Made by a program: the position numbers and the translations under genes. A stretch of 64,000 bases of DNA from NCBI RefSeq assembly GCF_007827955.1, contig NZ_VITR01000018.1:1-64000 (forward strand), written 5' to 3'. The first letter of the stretch is position 1. Each line of letters begins with the position of its first letter. Source of the stretch: Nitrospirillum pindoramense (GTDB lineage: Bacteria; Pseudomonadota; Alphaproteobacteria; Azospirillales; Azospirillaceae). The notes below the pieces were generated by a model. It saw only the letters and a list, made by a program, of their open reading frames with translations. It had not been told where the DNA came from and ran no database searches. Shown here piece by piece: positions 16,314-24,036 of the stretch.

Positions 16314-17552
16314 ATGGATCAGCGGCTGAACGGCGACATGGGCGGGATCGCTTCCCCCGGAGCCATCGCCCTGGAAGACCGCTGGTGCGCCCACACCTAC
16401 AAGCCGCTGCCCGTGGTCATCACCCGCGCCCAGGGCGCCTGGATTCACGATGATTCCGGTCGCCGCTACCTGGACATGATGAGCGCCTATTCCGCCGTTA
16501 ATGTCGGCCATGGCCACCCCCGCATCCTCAAGGCGCTGACCGAGCAGGCGGCCAAGGTGGCCGTCGTGTCGCGCGCCTTCCACACCGACAGGCTGGGCCC
16601 CTTCCTGGAACGGCTGTGCGCGTTGACGGGGCTGGACGGCGCCTGCCCCATGAACAGCGGGGCGGAGGCGGTGGAGACGGCGGTGAAGGCCGCCCGACGC
16701 TGGGGCTATCGCCATCGCGCCATTCCCGCCAACCAGGCGGAGATCATCGTGGCCAGCGGCAATTTCCATGGCCGCACCACCACCATCATCAGCTTCTCCT
16801 CCGAGGAGGCTTATCGGGAGGGGTTCGGCCCCTACACGCCCGGCTTCCGCGTCGTGCCCTTCGGCGACCTGGACGCGCTGACGGCGGCCATCGGCCCCAA
16901 TACGGCGGCCGTGCTGCTGGAACCCATCCAGGGGGAGGCCGGCATCGTCCTGCCGCCGGCCGGCTACCTCAAGGGCGTGCGCGCGGCCTGTGACCGCGCC
17001 GGCATCCTGATGATCCTGGATGAGATCCAGTCCGGCCTGGGTCGCACCGGCCGCTGGTTCGCCCACCACCATGAGGGCGTCGTTCCCGATGGCCTGTGCC
17101 TGGGCAAGGCGCTGGGCGGTGGCGTGCTGCCCGTTTCCGCCTTCGTCGCCCGCCGCGACGTCATCGACGTGTTCGACCCCGGCAGCCATGGCTCCACCTT
17201 CGGCGGCAACCCGCTGGCCGCCGCCGTGGGGCTGGAGGCCCTGGCGGTGATCGAGGAGGAAGGGCTGGTCCAGCGCAGCGCCGCGCTGGGCGCCCATCTC
17301 ATGGACCGCCTGCGCGGCCTGAACAGCCCGCTCATCCGCGACATCCGCGGCCTTGGCCTGTGGGTGGGGCTGGAGATCGATCCCGCCCGCGCCACCGCCC
17401 GCCAGGTGGTGGAGGAGTGGATGCGCCGCGGCGTCCTGTCCAAGGAAACCCATGACACAGTGGTGCGCCTGGCACCGCCGCTGATGATCGCGCCGGAGGA
17501 TCTGGACTGGGCGGTGGACCGCCTGGCCGAGACCCTTTCGACCTTCGCCTGA
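16314..17552 (+). CDS. rocD: Ornithine--oxo-acid aminotransferase
   Basis: About 412 residues, class III PLP aminotransferase. The ATG at 16314 is preferred over the GTG at 16302 because GGTGGAGG lies 5 nt before it. Family hallmarks are YLDMMSAYSAVNVGHGHPRI, MNSGAEAVETAVKAAR (phosphate-binding loop), FHGRTTTIISFS, DEIQSGLGRTG and the PLP lysine in LGKALGGGVLPVSAF. These motifs match ornithine delta-aminotransferase rather than acetylornithine or GABA aminotransferase. It converts ornithine and 2-oxoglutarate to glutamate semialdehyde and glutamate. The next gene (37 bp downstream) encodes an arginine dihydrolase-like enzyme that would supply the ornithine. Confidence 0.93.
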   Translation: MDQRLNGDMGGIASPGAIALEDRWCAHTYKPLPVVITRAQGAWIHDDSGRRYLDMMSAYSAVNVGHGHPRILKALTEQAAKVAVVSRAFHTDRLGPFLERLCALTGLDGACPMNSGAEAVETAVKAARRWGYRHRAIPANQAEIIVASGNFHGRTTTIISFSSEEAYREGFGPYTPGFRVVPFGDLDALTAAIGPNTAAVLLEPIQGEAGIVLPPAGYLKGVRAACDRAGILMILDEIQSGLGRTGRWFAHHHEGVVPDGLCLGKALGGGVLPVSAFVARRDVIDVFDPGSHGSTFGGNPLAAAVGLEALAVIEEEGLVQRSAALGAHLMDRLRGLNSPLIRDIRGLGLWVGLEIDPARATARQVVEEWMRRGVLSKETHDTVVRLAPPLMIAPEDLDWAVDRLAETLSTFA

Positions 17553-17589
17553 CACCCAAACCACGAACAACATCTGGGGAACCCCACCC

Positions 17590-18495
17590 ATGCCCGATAC
17601 CAGCCTGACCGCCGCCGCTCGTGCCGGCGCCGCTACCGACGCCCTGCCCGGCGGCCGCATCCTGATGTGCGCCCCTGAGCATTTCGAGGTGAGCTACGCC
17701 ATCAATCCCTGGATGCGGCCGGATCGCTGGCAGGAGGAGGGGGCGCTGCTGGGTGCCCGCTCATCCAGCGGCTGGGAACGGCTGGTGGACACCCTGCGCG
17801 GCCTGGGCGTGGAACTGGAATTCGCGGCACCTCAGCCCGGCCTGCCCGACATGGTGTTCACCGCCAACGCCGCCGTGGTGCTGGACGGCAAGGCCCTGGT
17901 CGCCACCTTCCGTCATCCCCAGCGCCAGGGCGAGACGCCGGTGTTCCGCCGCACCTTCGACGCGCTGAAGGACCGGGGCCTGCTGACCGAGGTGCATGAC
18001 ATGCCGGCGGGCGTGGTGCTGGAGGGGGCGGGTGACTGCGTGTGGGACCCCGTGCGCCGTACCTTCTGGCTGGGCTACGGCCAGCGCTCCGACAAGGCCG
18101 CCGCCCCGGTGGTGCGCGACCTGTTCGGTGTGGAGGTCGAGGCGCTGGAACTGGTGGACCCGCGTTTCTATCACATGGACACCTGCCTCTGCCCCCTGAC
18201 GGGGGGTGAGGTGCTGTACTTCCCCGGCGCCTTCTCCGCCGAGGGCAACGCCCGCATCCTGGAGCGCTTCGGCGCCGAAAACCTGATCGTGGCGCCGGAG
18301 CCCGATGCCTGCACCCTGGCCGTCAACGCCGTGAACCTGGGCCGTGACATCGTGCTGGCCACTGCCAGCCCGGCCCTGCGCGGCATGCTGACGGAGCGTG
18401 GCTATCGCGTGCATGAGACGCCGGTCAGCGACTTCGGCCTGTCCGGCGGCTCGGCCTTCTGCCTGATCCTCAAACTCGACCGGGTGTCGAAGTAA
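17590..18495 (+). CDS. Arginine dihydrolase-like guanidino hydrolase (ArgZ/DDAH fold)
   Basis: A 301-residue enzyme of the guanidino-modifying superfamily. The start of the domain, RILMCAPEHFEVSYAINPWM, and FTANAAVV (Asn near 93) resemble cyanobacterial ArgZ/AgrE more than arginine deiminase, which has FTRD here. EGAGDCVWD supplies the acidic pair, FYHMDTCLCPL the catalytic His (near 195) and GGSAFCLIL the Cys nucleophile (near 291). ArgZ turns arginine directly into ornithine, CO2 and two NH3. The next enzyme in the operon is RocD, which uses ornithine, so this activity is favoured over dimethylarginine hydrolysis. GGGGAA precedes the ATG at 17590. Confidence 0.8.
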   Translation: MPDTSLTAAARAGAATDALPGGRILMCAPEHFEVSYAINPWMRPDRWQEEGALLGARSSSGWERLVDTLRGLGVELEFAAPQPGLPDMVFTANAAVVLDGKALVATFRHPQRQGETPVFRRTFDALKDRGLLTEVHDMPAGVVLEGAGDCVWDPVRRTFWLGYGQRSDKAAAPVVRDLFGVEVEALELVDPRFYHMDTCLCPLTGGEVLYFPGAFSAEGNARILERFGAENLIVAPEPDACTLAVNAVNLGRDIVLATASPALRGMLTERGYRVHETPVSDFGLSGGSAFCLILKLDRVSK

Positions 18496-18561
18496 GCCTT
18501 GGGGGGCGGGAGGTCTGGCGCTTAAGCTGATGCCCTATCTCCCGCCCTACCGGACCCCGCC

Positions 18562-19047
18562 TTGAAGCCGCGTAAGCTCGACGCCATCGACATCAAAATC
18601 CTGACGGAACTGCAGGCCGATGGCCGCATCACCAACCAGGCCCTGTCGGAACGGGTGGGCCTGTCCGCCCGCCCCTGCCTGGAACGGGTGCGCCGGCTGG
18701 AGCGTGAGGGCATCATCGTCCGCTATCAGGCCCAGGTGGACGTGCGCCGTATCCAGTCCTGCGTCTTCGTCCTGGCCCAGATCTCCCTGGAAAAACAAGG
18801 CCGCCAGCGCACCAGCGCCTTCGAGCGCCGCCTGCGCGAGGTGCCCGAGGTCATCGAGTGCTTCGAGGTCAGCGGCCCCTACGACTACATCGCCAAGCTG
18901 GTCTGCCGCGATTTGGAGACCTACCAGGAACTGACCGACAGCTGGATCGACGATGCCGAGATGGGGGTGGCACGCGTCGTCAGCAACGTCGTCCTGCGCC
19001 CCATCCGCGACTTCGGGACGTATCCGGTGTTCGAGGAAGAGGCTTGA
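18562..19047 (+). CDS. Lrp/AsnC family transcriptional regulator
   Basis: A 161-residue regulator starting at a TTG at 18562. The N-terminal helix-turn-helix runs LDAIDIKILTELQADGRITN through LSERVGLSARPCLERVRRLE. The C-terminal RAM (ligand-binding) domain contains VIECFEVSGPYDYIAKLVCRD and ARVVSNVVLRPIRD. It follows the arginine dihydrolase-like gene by 66 bp on the same strand, so local control of rocD and its partner by arginine or ornithine is a reasonable inference. ArcR/BkdR-like homologues regulate amino-acid catabolism in this way. Confidence 0.9.
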   Translation: MKPRKLDAIDIKILTELQADGRITNQALSERVGLSARPCLERVRRLEREGIIVRYQAQVDVRRIQSCVFVLAQISLEKQGRQRTSAFERRLREVPEVIECFEVSGPYDYIAKLVCRDLETYQELTDSWIDDAEMGVARVVSNVVLRPIRDFGTYPVFEEEA

Positions 19048-19081
19048 GCGGTCTTGACCGGTAGGGCGTTGAGGCCCACAT

Positions 19082-19106
19082 GATTACAACGTAATCACCT
19101 GTAATC
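19082..19106. promoter_or_regulatory. Operator-like palindrome before the toxin-antitoxin operon
   Basis: GATTACAACGTAATC (19082-19096) is a perfect 6-3-6 inverted repeat, followed 4 nt later by a third half-site GTAATC (19101-19106). The array ends 22 bp before the antitoxin start, where ribbon-helix-helix antitoxins usually bind for autorepression. Confidence 0.65.
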
Positions 19107-19128
19107 GTCACGACTTTAGGGTGCCGAC

Positions 19129-19377
19129 ATGGCCAGCCAGAACTTCTCCATTCGGACCGAGCCCGCCATTCTGGCGGAGTTGGACAAGCTGGCCGCGGCG
19201 CAGAACCGGTCCCGCAATTTCGTGGTCAATGAGGCTATCGAGCGCTACCTCGCCGAAGAGCGTCAGTGGGCCACCCAAGTGCAGGCGGGACTGGCGGCGG
19301 CGGCGGTTGGCGACTTCGTCACGGATGCCGAGATGGATGCCTTGTTTGAAAAATTCGAGGCGGCGGCTGATCGATGA
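19129..19377 (+). CDS. Ribbon-helix-helix antitoxin (CopG/ParD-like)
   Basis: An 82-residue protein. Its N-terminus is a ribbon-helix-helix: strand NFSIRTEPAILAELDKLA, then helix-turn-helix QNRSRNFVVNEAIERYLAEE. This is the DNA-binding and dimerisation fold of CopG/ParD antitoxins. The C-terminal part (VTDAEMDALFEKFEAAADR) would wrap the toxin. Its stop overlaps the toxin start by 4 bp (ATGA), as in type II modules. The operator array upstream fits autorepression. Confidence 0.88.
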   Translation: MASQNFSIRTEPAILAELDKLAAAQNRSRNFVVNEAIERYLAEERQWATQVQAGLAAAAVGDFVTDAEMDALFEKFEAAADR

Positions 19378-19661
19378 AGGTACGGTGGACTAGGCCGGCG
19401 ACACGCAACCTGGTGGATATCCACGATTACCTGAGCCAGTTCAATTCGGCGGCCGCGCTCAAGCTGGTCAAGTTGCTCCGCGCGCAGGCGCAAGGGTTGG
19501 GTTCTCATCCTCAAAAAGGGCGCCCGGGCCGCATCAATGGTACGCGCGAGTTGGTCATTCCTGGCACGGATTTCATCATCGCTTACCAAATAGCGGAAAC
19601 CTGCGTGGATATTCTGGCGGTTCGCCATACCGCCCGTGAATGGCCGGCCCGGTTGGATTGA
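19374..19661 (+). CDS. RelE/ParE family toxin
   Basis: A 95-residue protein of the RelE/ParE superfamily: VRWTRPATRNLVDIHDYLSQ at the N-terminus, GRPGRINGTRELVIPGTDFIIAYQI in the beta-sheet core, and DILAVRHTAREWP at the C-terminus. The last (VLAVRHxxREWP) is the ParE-type ending. ParE toxins inhibit DNA gyrase, RelE toxins cleave ribosome-bound mRNA; sequence favours ParE. Start ATG overlaps the antitoxin stop. No genes for mobility are adjacent. Confidence 0.88.
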   Translation: MKVRWTRPATRNLVDIHDYLSQFNSAAALKLVKLLRAQAQGLGSHPQKGRPGRINGTRELVIPGTDFIIAYQIAETCVDILAVRHTAREWPARLD

Positions 19662-19714
19662 TAGCGGTCCCGGGCAGGGGCCGTTTCGCCATATGAGCCC
19701 ATGAGGGAAACACC

Positions 19715-20746
19715 ATGGAATATCGGCAACTTGGACGGTCGGGCCTGAAGGTTCCGGTCCTCAGTTTCGGCACCGGCACCTTCGGTGGGGCGGGTGAGTT
19801 CTTCAACCGCTGGGGCAGCACCGACGTGGCCGAGGCCACACGGCTGGTGGATTTGTGCCTGGAGGCGGGCGTCAATTTCTTCGACACCGCCGACGTCTAT
19901 TCCCGGGGCGCGTCGGAGGAGATCCTGGGCCAAGCCGTCAAGGGCCGGCGGGATAAGGTGCTGATCTCCACCAAGGCCACCTTCACCATGGGGGATGGCC
20001 CCAACGACGTCGGCTCGTCGCGCTATCACCTGATCCGCGCCTGCGAGGCCAGCCTGAGGCGGCTGGGCACCGATCACATCGACCTTTATTTCATGCATGG
20101 CTTCGACGCCACCACCCCGGTGGATGAAACCCTGCGCGCCCTGGATGACCTGATTACCGCCGGCAAGATCGGCTACATCGGCGCCTCCAACTTCTCCGGC
20201 TGGCACCTGATGAAGGCGCTGGCGACGTCGGAGAAGTACGGCCTGGCCCGTTACGTCGCCTACCAGGGCTATTATTCCCTGGTGGGCCGCGACTATGAGT
20301 GGGAACTGATGCCCTTGGGCCTGGACCAGGGCGTGGGCTTGATGGTGTGGAGTCCCCTGGGCTGGGGCCGCCTGACCGGCAAGATCCGGCGCGGGCAGCC
20401 GGCGCAGGCCGGCCGCATCGCCAGCGGTGGCGCCGCCGGCGGGCCCAAGGTGGATGACGACTACCTCTACACCGTGGTCGAAGCCCTCGACGCGGTGGCG
20501 GCGGAGACAGGCAAGACAGTGCCGCAGGTGGCGCTGAACTGGCTGTTGGCCCGGCCCGGCGTGGCCAATCTGGTTATCGGTGCCCGCAACGAGGAACAGT
20601 TGAAGCAGAACCTGGGCGCCGTCGGCTGGTCGCTGACGCCGGACCAGGTGACGCGCCTGGAACAGGCCAGCCAGAAGGACCCGATCTACCCCTACTGGCA
20701 CCAGAAGGACTTCAACCACCGCAATCCCAAGCCCACCACCTGGTAG
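19715..20746 (+). CDS. Aldo/keto reductase
   Basis: A 343-residue TIM-barrel oxidoreductase. The catalytic tetrad is visible: Asp in FFDTADVYSRGASEE, Tyr in the same motif, Lys in ISTKATFTMG, and His in DLYFMHGFD. GYIGASNFSGWHL and VIGARNEEQLKQNL are NADPH-binding signatures of the AKR family (AKR11/12-like, close to YajO/GSP69 proteins). It reduces carbonyls with NADPH; the substrate is unknown. GGGAAA precedes the ATG at 19749-equivalent distance; the start 19715 gives MEYRQLGRSGLKVP, a standard AKR N-terminus. Monocistronic, ending at a shared terminator. Confidence 0.92.
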   Translation: MEYRQLGRSGLKVPVLSFGTGTFGGAGEFFNRWGSTDVAEATRLVDLCLEAGVNFFDTADVYSRGASEEILGQAVKGRRDKVLISTKATFTMGDGPNDVGSSRYHLIRACEASLRRLGTDHIDLYFMHGFDATTPVDETLRALDDLITAGKIGYIGASNFSGWHLMKALATSEKYGLARYVAYQGYYSLVGRDYEWELMPLGLDQGVGLMVWSPLGWGRLTGKIRRGQPAQAGRIASGGAAGGPKVDDDYLYTVVEALDAVAAETGKTVPQVALNWLLARPGVANLVIGARNEEQLKQNLGAVGWSLTPDQVTRLEQASQKDPIYPYWHQKDFNHRNPKPTTW

Positions 20747-20764
20747 GGCATACGATTTGGAGGG

Positions 20765-20792
20765 AAGGGGCCGCCTTCGGAGGCTGCCCCTT
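20765..20792. terminator. Bidirectional terminator
   Basis: AAGGGGC-C-GCCT (20765-20776) pairs with AGGC-T-GCCCCTT (20781-20792) around a stable TCGG tetraloop, with one mismatched pair. It lies between the stops of the aldo/keto reductase and the convergent secreted protein gene; ATTT follows on the plus strand. Confidence 0.75.
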
Positions 20793-20803
20793 ATTTCCAG
20801 CTT

Positions 20804-21469
20804 CTATTTCTGATCGACGCAGCTGGGATAGGGCGCCTGTTCTCCCGGGATGATCGGGCAGATCTTCACCGGGTTCAGGCGCGCGATCCGTTCTTTCCAC
20901 TTGGCATCGTCGAAGGCCATCGGCTGGCTGGATGCCGCCTCCCGTTCCGCCCATTGAAGGGTGTAGTAGTCGTTGGCGCCTTTGATGCTGAAGATCACGG
21001 CTGACTCGCTGTGGTCGCCGCCGGGGGCGGTGCCGCAGCTGATCCAGGCGATAAAGGCCGGCTGGCCGCTGATGGTCAGGTTGGCCACTTCCTTGGCGGC
21101 GAATGTGGTGGGGCAGGCGTTCTTGAAGCGTCCGGCCAACATGGCGGCGAAGCCTTGGGGCGTGACGTTGGGATTGGCCCCCAGACCCTGGAAGCCGGTG
21201 ATGGTGATCATCTGCGTCCACCGATCCAGGGTCTCGCCCTCCAGCACCATTTCCCTAATGTACTGATTGCCCTGGGTGTGTTCGCTGCCCAGCTGGAAAC
21301 CGGCCGGGATGGAAAACATTACCAATTGGCTGAAGATGGGCGTGATGGACTTTACCGCGTGGCCCTGAGCGTTTGCCGTCTTTATCGCGTCTTGCAGGCT
21401 GTCCGCGGCATGGGCGGGGTCGAACAGGCAGGCGGCTAGGAAGCCGGCGGCGAGTATGGATTTTCTCAT
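20804..21469 (-). CDS. Secreted protein of unknown function
   Basis: About 221 residues from the ATG at 21469, which has GGGGGA upstream and opens a clean signal peptide (MRKSILAAGFLAACLFDPAHA). The mature part has four cysteines in spaced positions (NACPTTF, WISCGT, VKICPII, YPSCVDQ), which could form two disulfides in the periplasm. The region IREMVLEGETLDRWTQMITITGFQG is reminiscent of small periplasmic proteins of unknown function in Rhizobiales and Rhodospirillales. No catalytic motif is visible. Upstream it is divergent from nothing: the next gene is on the same strand 116 bp away. Confidence 0.7.
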   Translation of the reverse strand: MRKSILAAGFLAACLFDPAHAADSLQDAIKTANAQGHAVKSITPIFSQLVMFSIPAGFQLGSEHTQGNQYIREMVLEGETLDRWTQMITITGFQGLGANPNVTPQGFAAMLAGRFKNACPTTFAAKEVANLTISGQPAFIAWISCGTAPGGDHSESAVIFSIKGANDYYTLQWAEREAASSQPMAFDDAKWKERIARLNPVKICPIIPGEQAPYPSCVDQK

Positions 21470-21584
21470 TATGCTCCCCCAGGGTGTTCTGCGTTCACGC
21501 GCTGGTAGCAGGCTATAGGCCTCTTGACGGGGCCGCAACCAGAGGCGGGTTCAGTCGGACGCCTTTGCCTCTCTGGTAGAGTTC

Positions 21585-22850
21585 TTACCACCCCACGGCC
21601 AGCGCCCCGGCGCCCAGGGCCAGGGCGCTGACCCCGCCGACCACCAGGCCCAGGCGGGCGCCCCCGACCCATGCCGCCATGGCGGCCTTGGTCACGGTGT
21701 TCACGGCGGTGACGATCAGCACGCCCTCCATGGCGACCTTCAGGGTCAGGCCGTGGCCGCCCAGATGGGCCATGGACAGGGTGACGGCGTCCACGTCGGC
21801 CACGCCCGACAGGGCGGCCATGACCAGCACGCCGGGGGCGCCCAAGGACTGCGCCAGCAACTGGCTGGCGAGGGCCACCGCCGCGATGAAAGCCGCCATC
21901 TTCAACGCCATGCCCACTTCCAGCGGGTTGGCGATGTTCAGCTTGGGCACATGGTAATGGCGGTTGCGGATGATCAGCACGGCGGCACCGCCCACCTGGC
22001 CCAGCGCGGCGCAGGCCAGCGGCGGCGCCAGCAGGCCCAGCAGGTCGGGGTTCAGCACCATGGCCAGCACCCCCACCCGGACCATCATGACGGCCCCGGC
22101 CAGCAGCACCCCCGCCCCCAGCAGGCGGGATGAGGTGGGATGCACCCGGCCCAGCCGCGCCAGCGTCAGCGTTGTGGCGGTTGAGGAGGCCAGGCCGCCG
22201 GCCAGCGCCGCCATCAATACCCCCAGCCGGTCACCCAGGGCGCGGACGGCGACATAGCCGCCGAAGGAGATGGCGGCGACCATGACTGCCAGCAGCCAGA
22301 TGGAATGGGGGTTCAAGGCCCCCCACGGGTCCACCGGATGGTTGGGCAGGACGGGCAACAGCAGGAAGGACATGGCCAGCAAGGTCAGGATGGCCCGGAC
22401 CTCATCACCACTCAGCGTCGCCACCCAGCGGTGCAGGGGATCGCGCAGCGCCAGCAGGCCGGTCATGGCCACGCCGGCGGCGATGGCGACACGCACGTCC
22501 GCCAGGATGGCCAGGGCGCCCAGCAGGAAGGTCACCAGCCCCGCCACCACCGAGGTGATGCTGAGATCGCGTTCCGGGTTGGGGTCGGTGTCGGCCCTGG
22601 CCTCCAGCCAGTGGAAGGCGGTGAAGGCGGCGGCATAGCCCAGGAACACCAGGCCCAGGATGTAGGGCTGCTGCGCTCCCGCCAGGGCGCCGGCGACGCC
22701 GCCCAGCAGGCCCGACAGGGCGAAGGTGCGCAGTCCCACCGCCCGCTGGTATTCCTGGCCGCTGCGGCTGTGCCACCCCCGTTCCAACCCCACCAGCAGG
22801 CCGATCGCCAAGGAAACCGCCAGGCGGCTGAGCAGGGTGGTGGGGTCCAT
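21585..22850 (-). CDS. MgtC/SapB family membrane protein with DUF4010 domain
   Basis: About 421 residues from the ATG at 22850, with AGGA 10 nt upstream. The N-terminal MgtC/SapB domain (LAVSLAIGLLVGLERGW, AVGLRTFALSGLLGGVAGAL) has the conserved ERGW and the glycine-rich helices. The C-terminal half is DUF4010: SFGGYVAVRALGDRLGVL, AGGLASSTATTLTLAR, and LSGVADVDAVTLSMAH near the end. About eleven to twelve membrane helices. Proteins of this type are predicted inner-membrane proteins, possibly linked to Mg2+ homeostasis or small-molecule transport; function is not established. The flavodoxin-like gene lies 49 bp upstream on the same strand. Confidence 0.88.
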   Translation of the reverse strand: MDPTTLLSRLAVSLAIGLLVGLERGWHSRSGQEYQRAVGLRTFALSGLLGGVAGALAGAQQPYILGLVFLGYAAAFTAFHWLEARADTDPNPERDLSITSVVAGLVTFLLGALAILADVRVAIAAGVAMTGLLALRDPLHRWVATLSGDEVRAILTLLAMSFLLLPVLPNHPVDPWGALNPHSIWLLAVMVAAISFGGYVAVRALGDRLGVLMAALAGGLASSTATTLTLARLGRVHPTSSRLLGAGVLLAGAVMMVRVGVLAMVLNPDLLGLLAPPLACAALGQVGGAAVLIIRNRHYHVPKLNIANPLEVGMALKMAAFIAAVALASQLLAQSLGAPGVLVMAALSGVADVDAVTLSMAHLGGHGLTLKVAMEGVLIVTAVNTVTKAAMAAWVGGARLGLVVGGVSALALGAGALAVGW

Positions 22851-22899
22851 CAAGGCGGTCCTGAGAGGGGTGGCGACCCGCCCAGTCGGCCCTAATCGT

Positions 22900-23448
22900 T
22901 CAGCCGGCGCATTGATCCACCGCAAGGGGTTGGGGTGCCGGCACCGGGGCCACCGGTACTGGGGCCATCGGTACTGGGGCGGGACTCACGGTCTGGGCGA
23001 AATGGGCCACCGTCTCGATGTAGGTGCCGCTCTTCATTTCGGCGGCGGTGATGGTCAGGCGCGCCTTGGGCGGCTTTCCCACCCAGGCCCCCAGCGCGTC
23101 CAGCGACTGCGGTCCGGCCGAACCGCCATGGGTCAGCAGCAGGGCGGTGTCCGGCAACTCCGCCCGTTCGCGCTGGACATAGGCGCGCAAGGGCGGGCAG
23201 GGCTGCCAGGCCCAGATCGGGCCGGCCAGGATCACCAGGTCATAGTCGCGTACGGCATGGACGGCGGGGGCGATCTCGACCAGCCGGCGCCGGCGGCTGT
23301 CCATCGCGGCGCGCCACCAGCCTAGGAAGCTGACGGTGTACCGGTCGCAGCGGATTTCCTCGATATCGGCACGCAGGTGCCGGGCCAATTCCTGCACCAC
23401 GGCGCGCGTCGTGCCGGTCAGCGAATAACAGGCGATCAGCACGGCCAT
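22900..23448 (-). CDS. Flavodoxin-like protein
   Basis: About 182 residues from the ATG at 23448, which follows GGGGGAGGGG. The FMN phosphate-binding loop is CYSLTGTTRAVVQEL near residues 7-21, and YDLVILAGPIWAWQPCPPLR corresponds to the second FMN loop (family form GxPxWxGxxxxP). It belongs to the flavodoxin/WrbA-like fold with a likely electron-transfer role. The C-terminus is a Pro/Val/Ala repeat (PAPVPMAPVPVAPVPAP) encoded by near-identical 15-nt units, which looks like a slippage-prone tail rather than a domain. Likely co-transcribed with the DUF4010 gene. Confidence 0.8.
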   Translation of the reverse strand: MAVLIACYSLTGTTRAVVQELARHLRADIEEIRCDRYTVSFLGWWRAAMDSRRRRLVEIAPAVHAVRDYDLVILAGPIWAWQPCPPLRAYVQRERAELPDTALLLTHGGSAGPQSLDALGAWVGKPPKARLTITAAEMKSGTYIETVAHFAQTVSPAPVPMAPVPVAPVPAPQPLAVDQCAG

Positions 23449-23547
23449 GCGTCCCCTCCCCCTCCGCGTGCCCTCATGGGCCCTGGGTGGGCGAAGACTG
23501 GCAGGATGCCCCGCCGCGGGCATTGACGCACCGCAAGCGTGTGGCCC

Positions 23548-24006
23548 TTACACCCGGTGGTAGGGATGTCCCGCCAGGATTTGCTGGGCGCGGTAAAGCT
23601 GTTCGGCCAGCATGCCGCGCACCATCATGTGCGGCCAGGTCATGGGGCCGAAGGCGATGAGCAGGGCGGCGCGGCGGCGCACTTCTTCAGCCAGGCCGTC
23701 GGCACCGCCGATGACGAAGGCGAGGTCGGCCACGCCGCCGTCGCGCCAGGTGCCGACCTGGCGGGCGAAGGCCTCGCTGGGCAGGGCCTTGCCGCGTTCG
23801 TCCAGGGCCACCAGGGTGGCGCCGGAAGGGATGGCTTCCAGCAGCAGCTGGGCCTCCAGCCGCTTCAGCTCATCCCCCTCCACCCGCTTGCGGCACTCAA
23901 CCTCACGCAAGGCAAAGGGCCAGGTGATGCGGCCCTTGTACTCTTCGAACAGGTCGCGGGCGGGGCCCGGCCGGCTGCGGCCGACGGCGATCAGCCAAAC
24001 GCGCAT
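23548..24006 (-). CDS. rlmH: 23S rRNA (pseudouridine-1915-N3)-methyltransferase RlmH
   Basis: A 152-residue SPOUT methyltransferase of standard length. It opens MRVWLIAVGRSRPGP and contains LVALDERGKALPSEAFARQ, the SAM-binding knot segment LAFVIGGADGLAEEVRRRA and the C-terminal MVRGMLAEQLYRAQQILAGHPYHR, nearly invariant in RlmH. It methylates pseudouridine 1915 in helix 69 of 23S rRNA in assembled 70S ribosomes. It is the last gene of the proA-nadD-rsfS-rlmH cluster, 30 bp after rsfS. Confidence 0.97.
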   Translation of the reverse strand: MRVWLIAVGRSRPGPARDLFEEYKGRITWPFALREVECRKRVEGDELKRLEAQLLLEAIPSGATLVALDERGKALPSEAFARQVGTWRDGGVADLAFVIGGADGLAEEVRRRAALLIAFGPMTWPHMMVRGMLAEQLYRAQQILAGHPYHRV

Positions 24007-24036
24007 GGGCCCGATCCCGCTACCGTTCGATCACGA

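Noticed and set aside
22925-22965. Short tandem repeat resembling a small CRISPR or minisatellite
   Set aside because: It encodes the in-frame Pro/Val/Ala tail of the flavodoxin-like protein (15-nt units without spacers), so it is a coding repeat.
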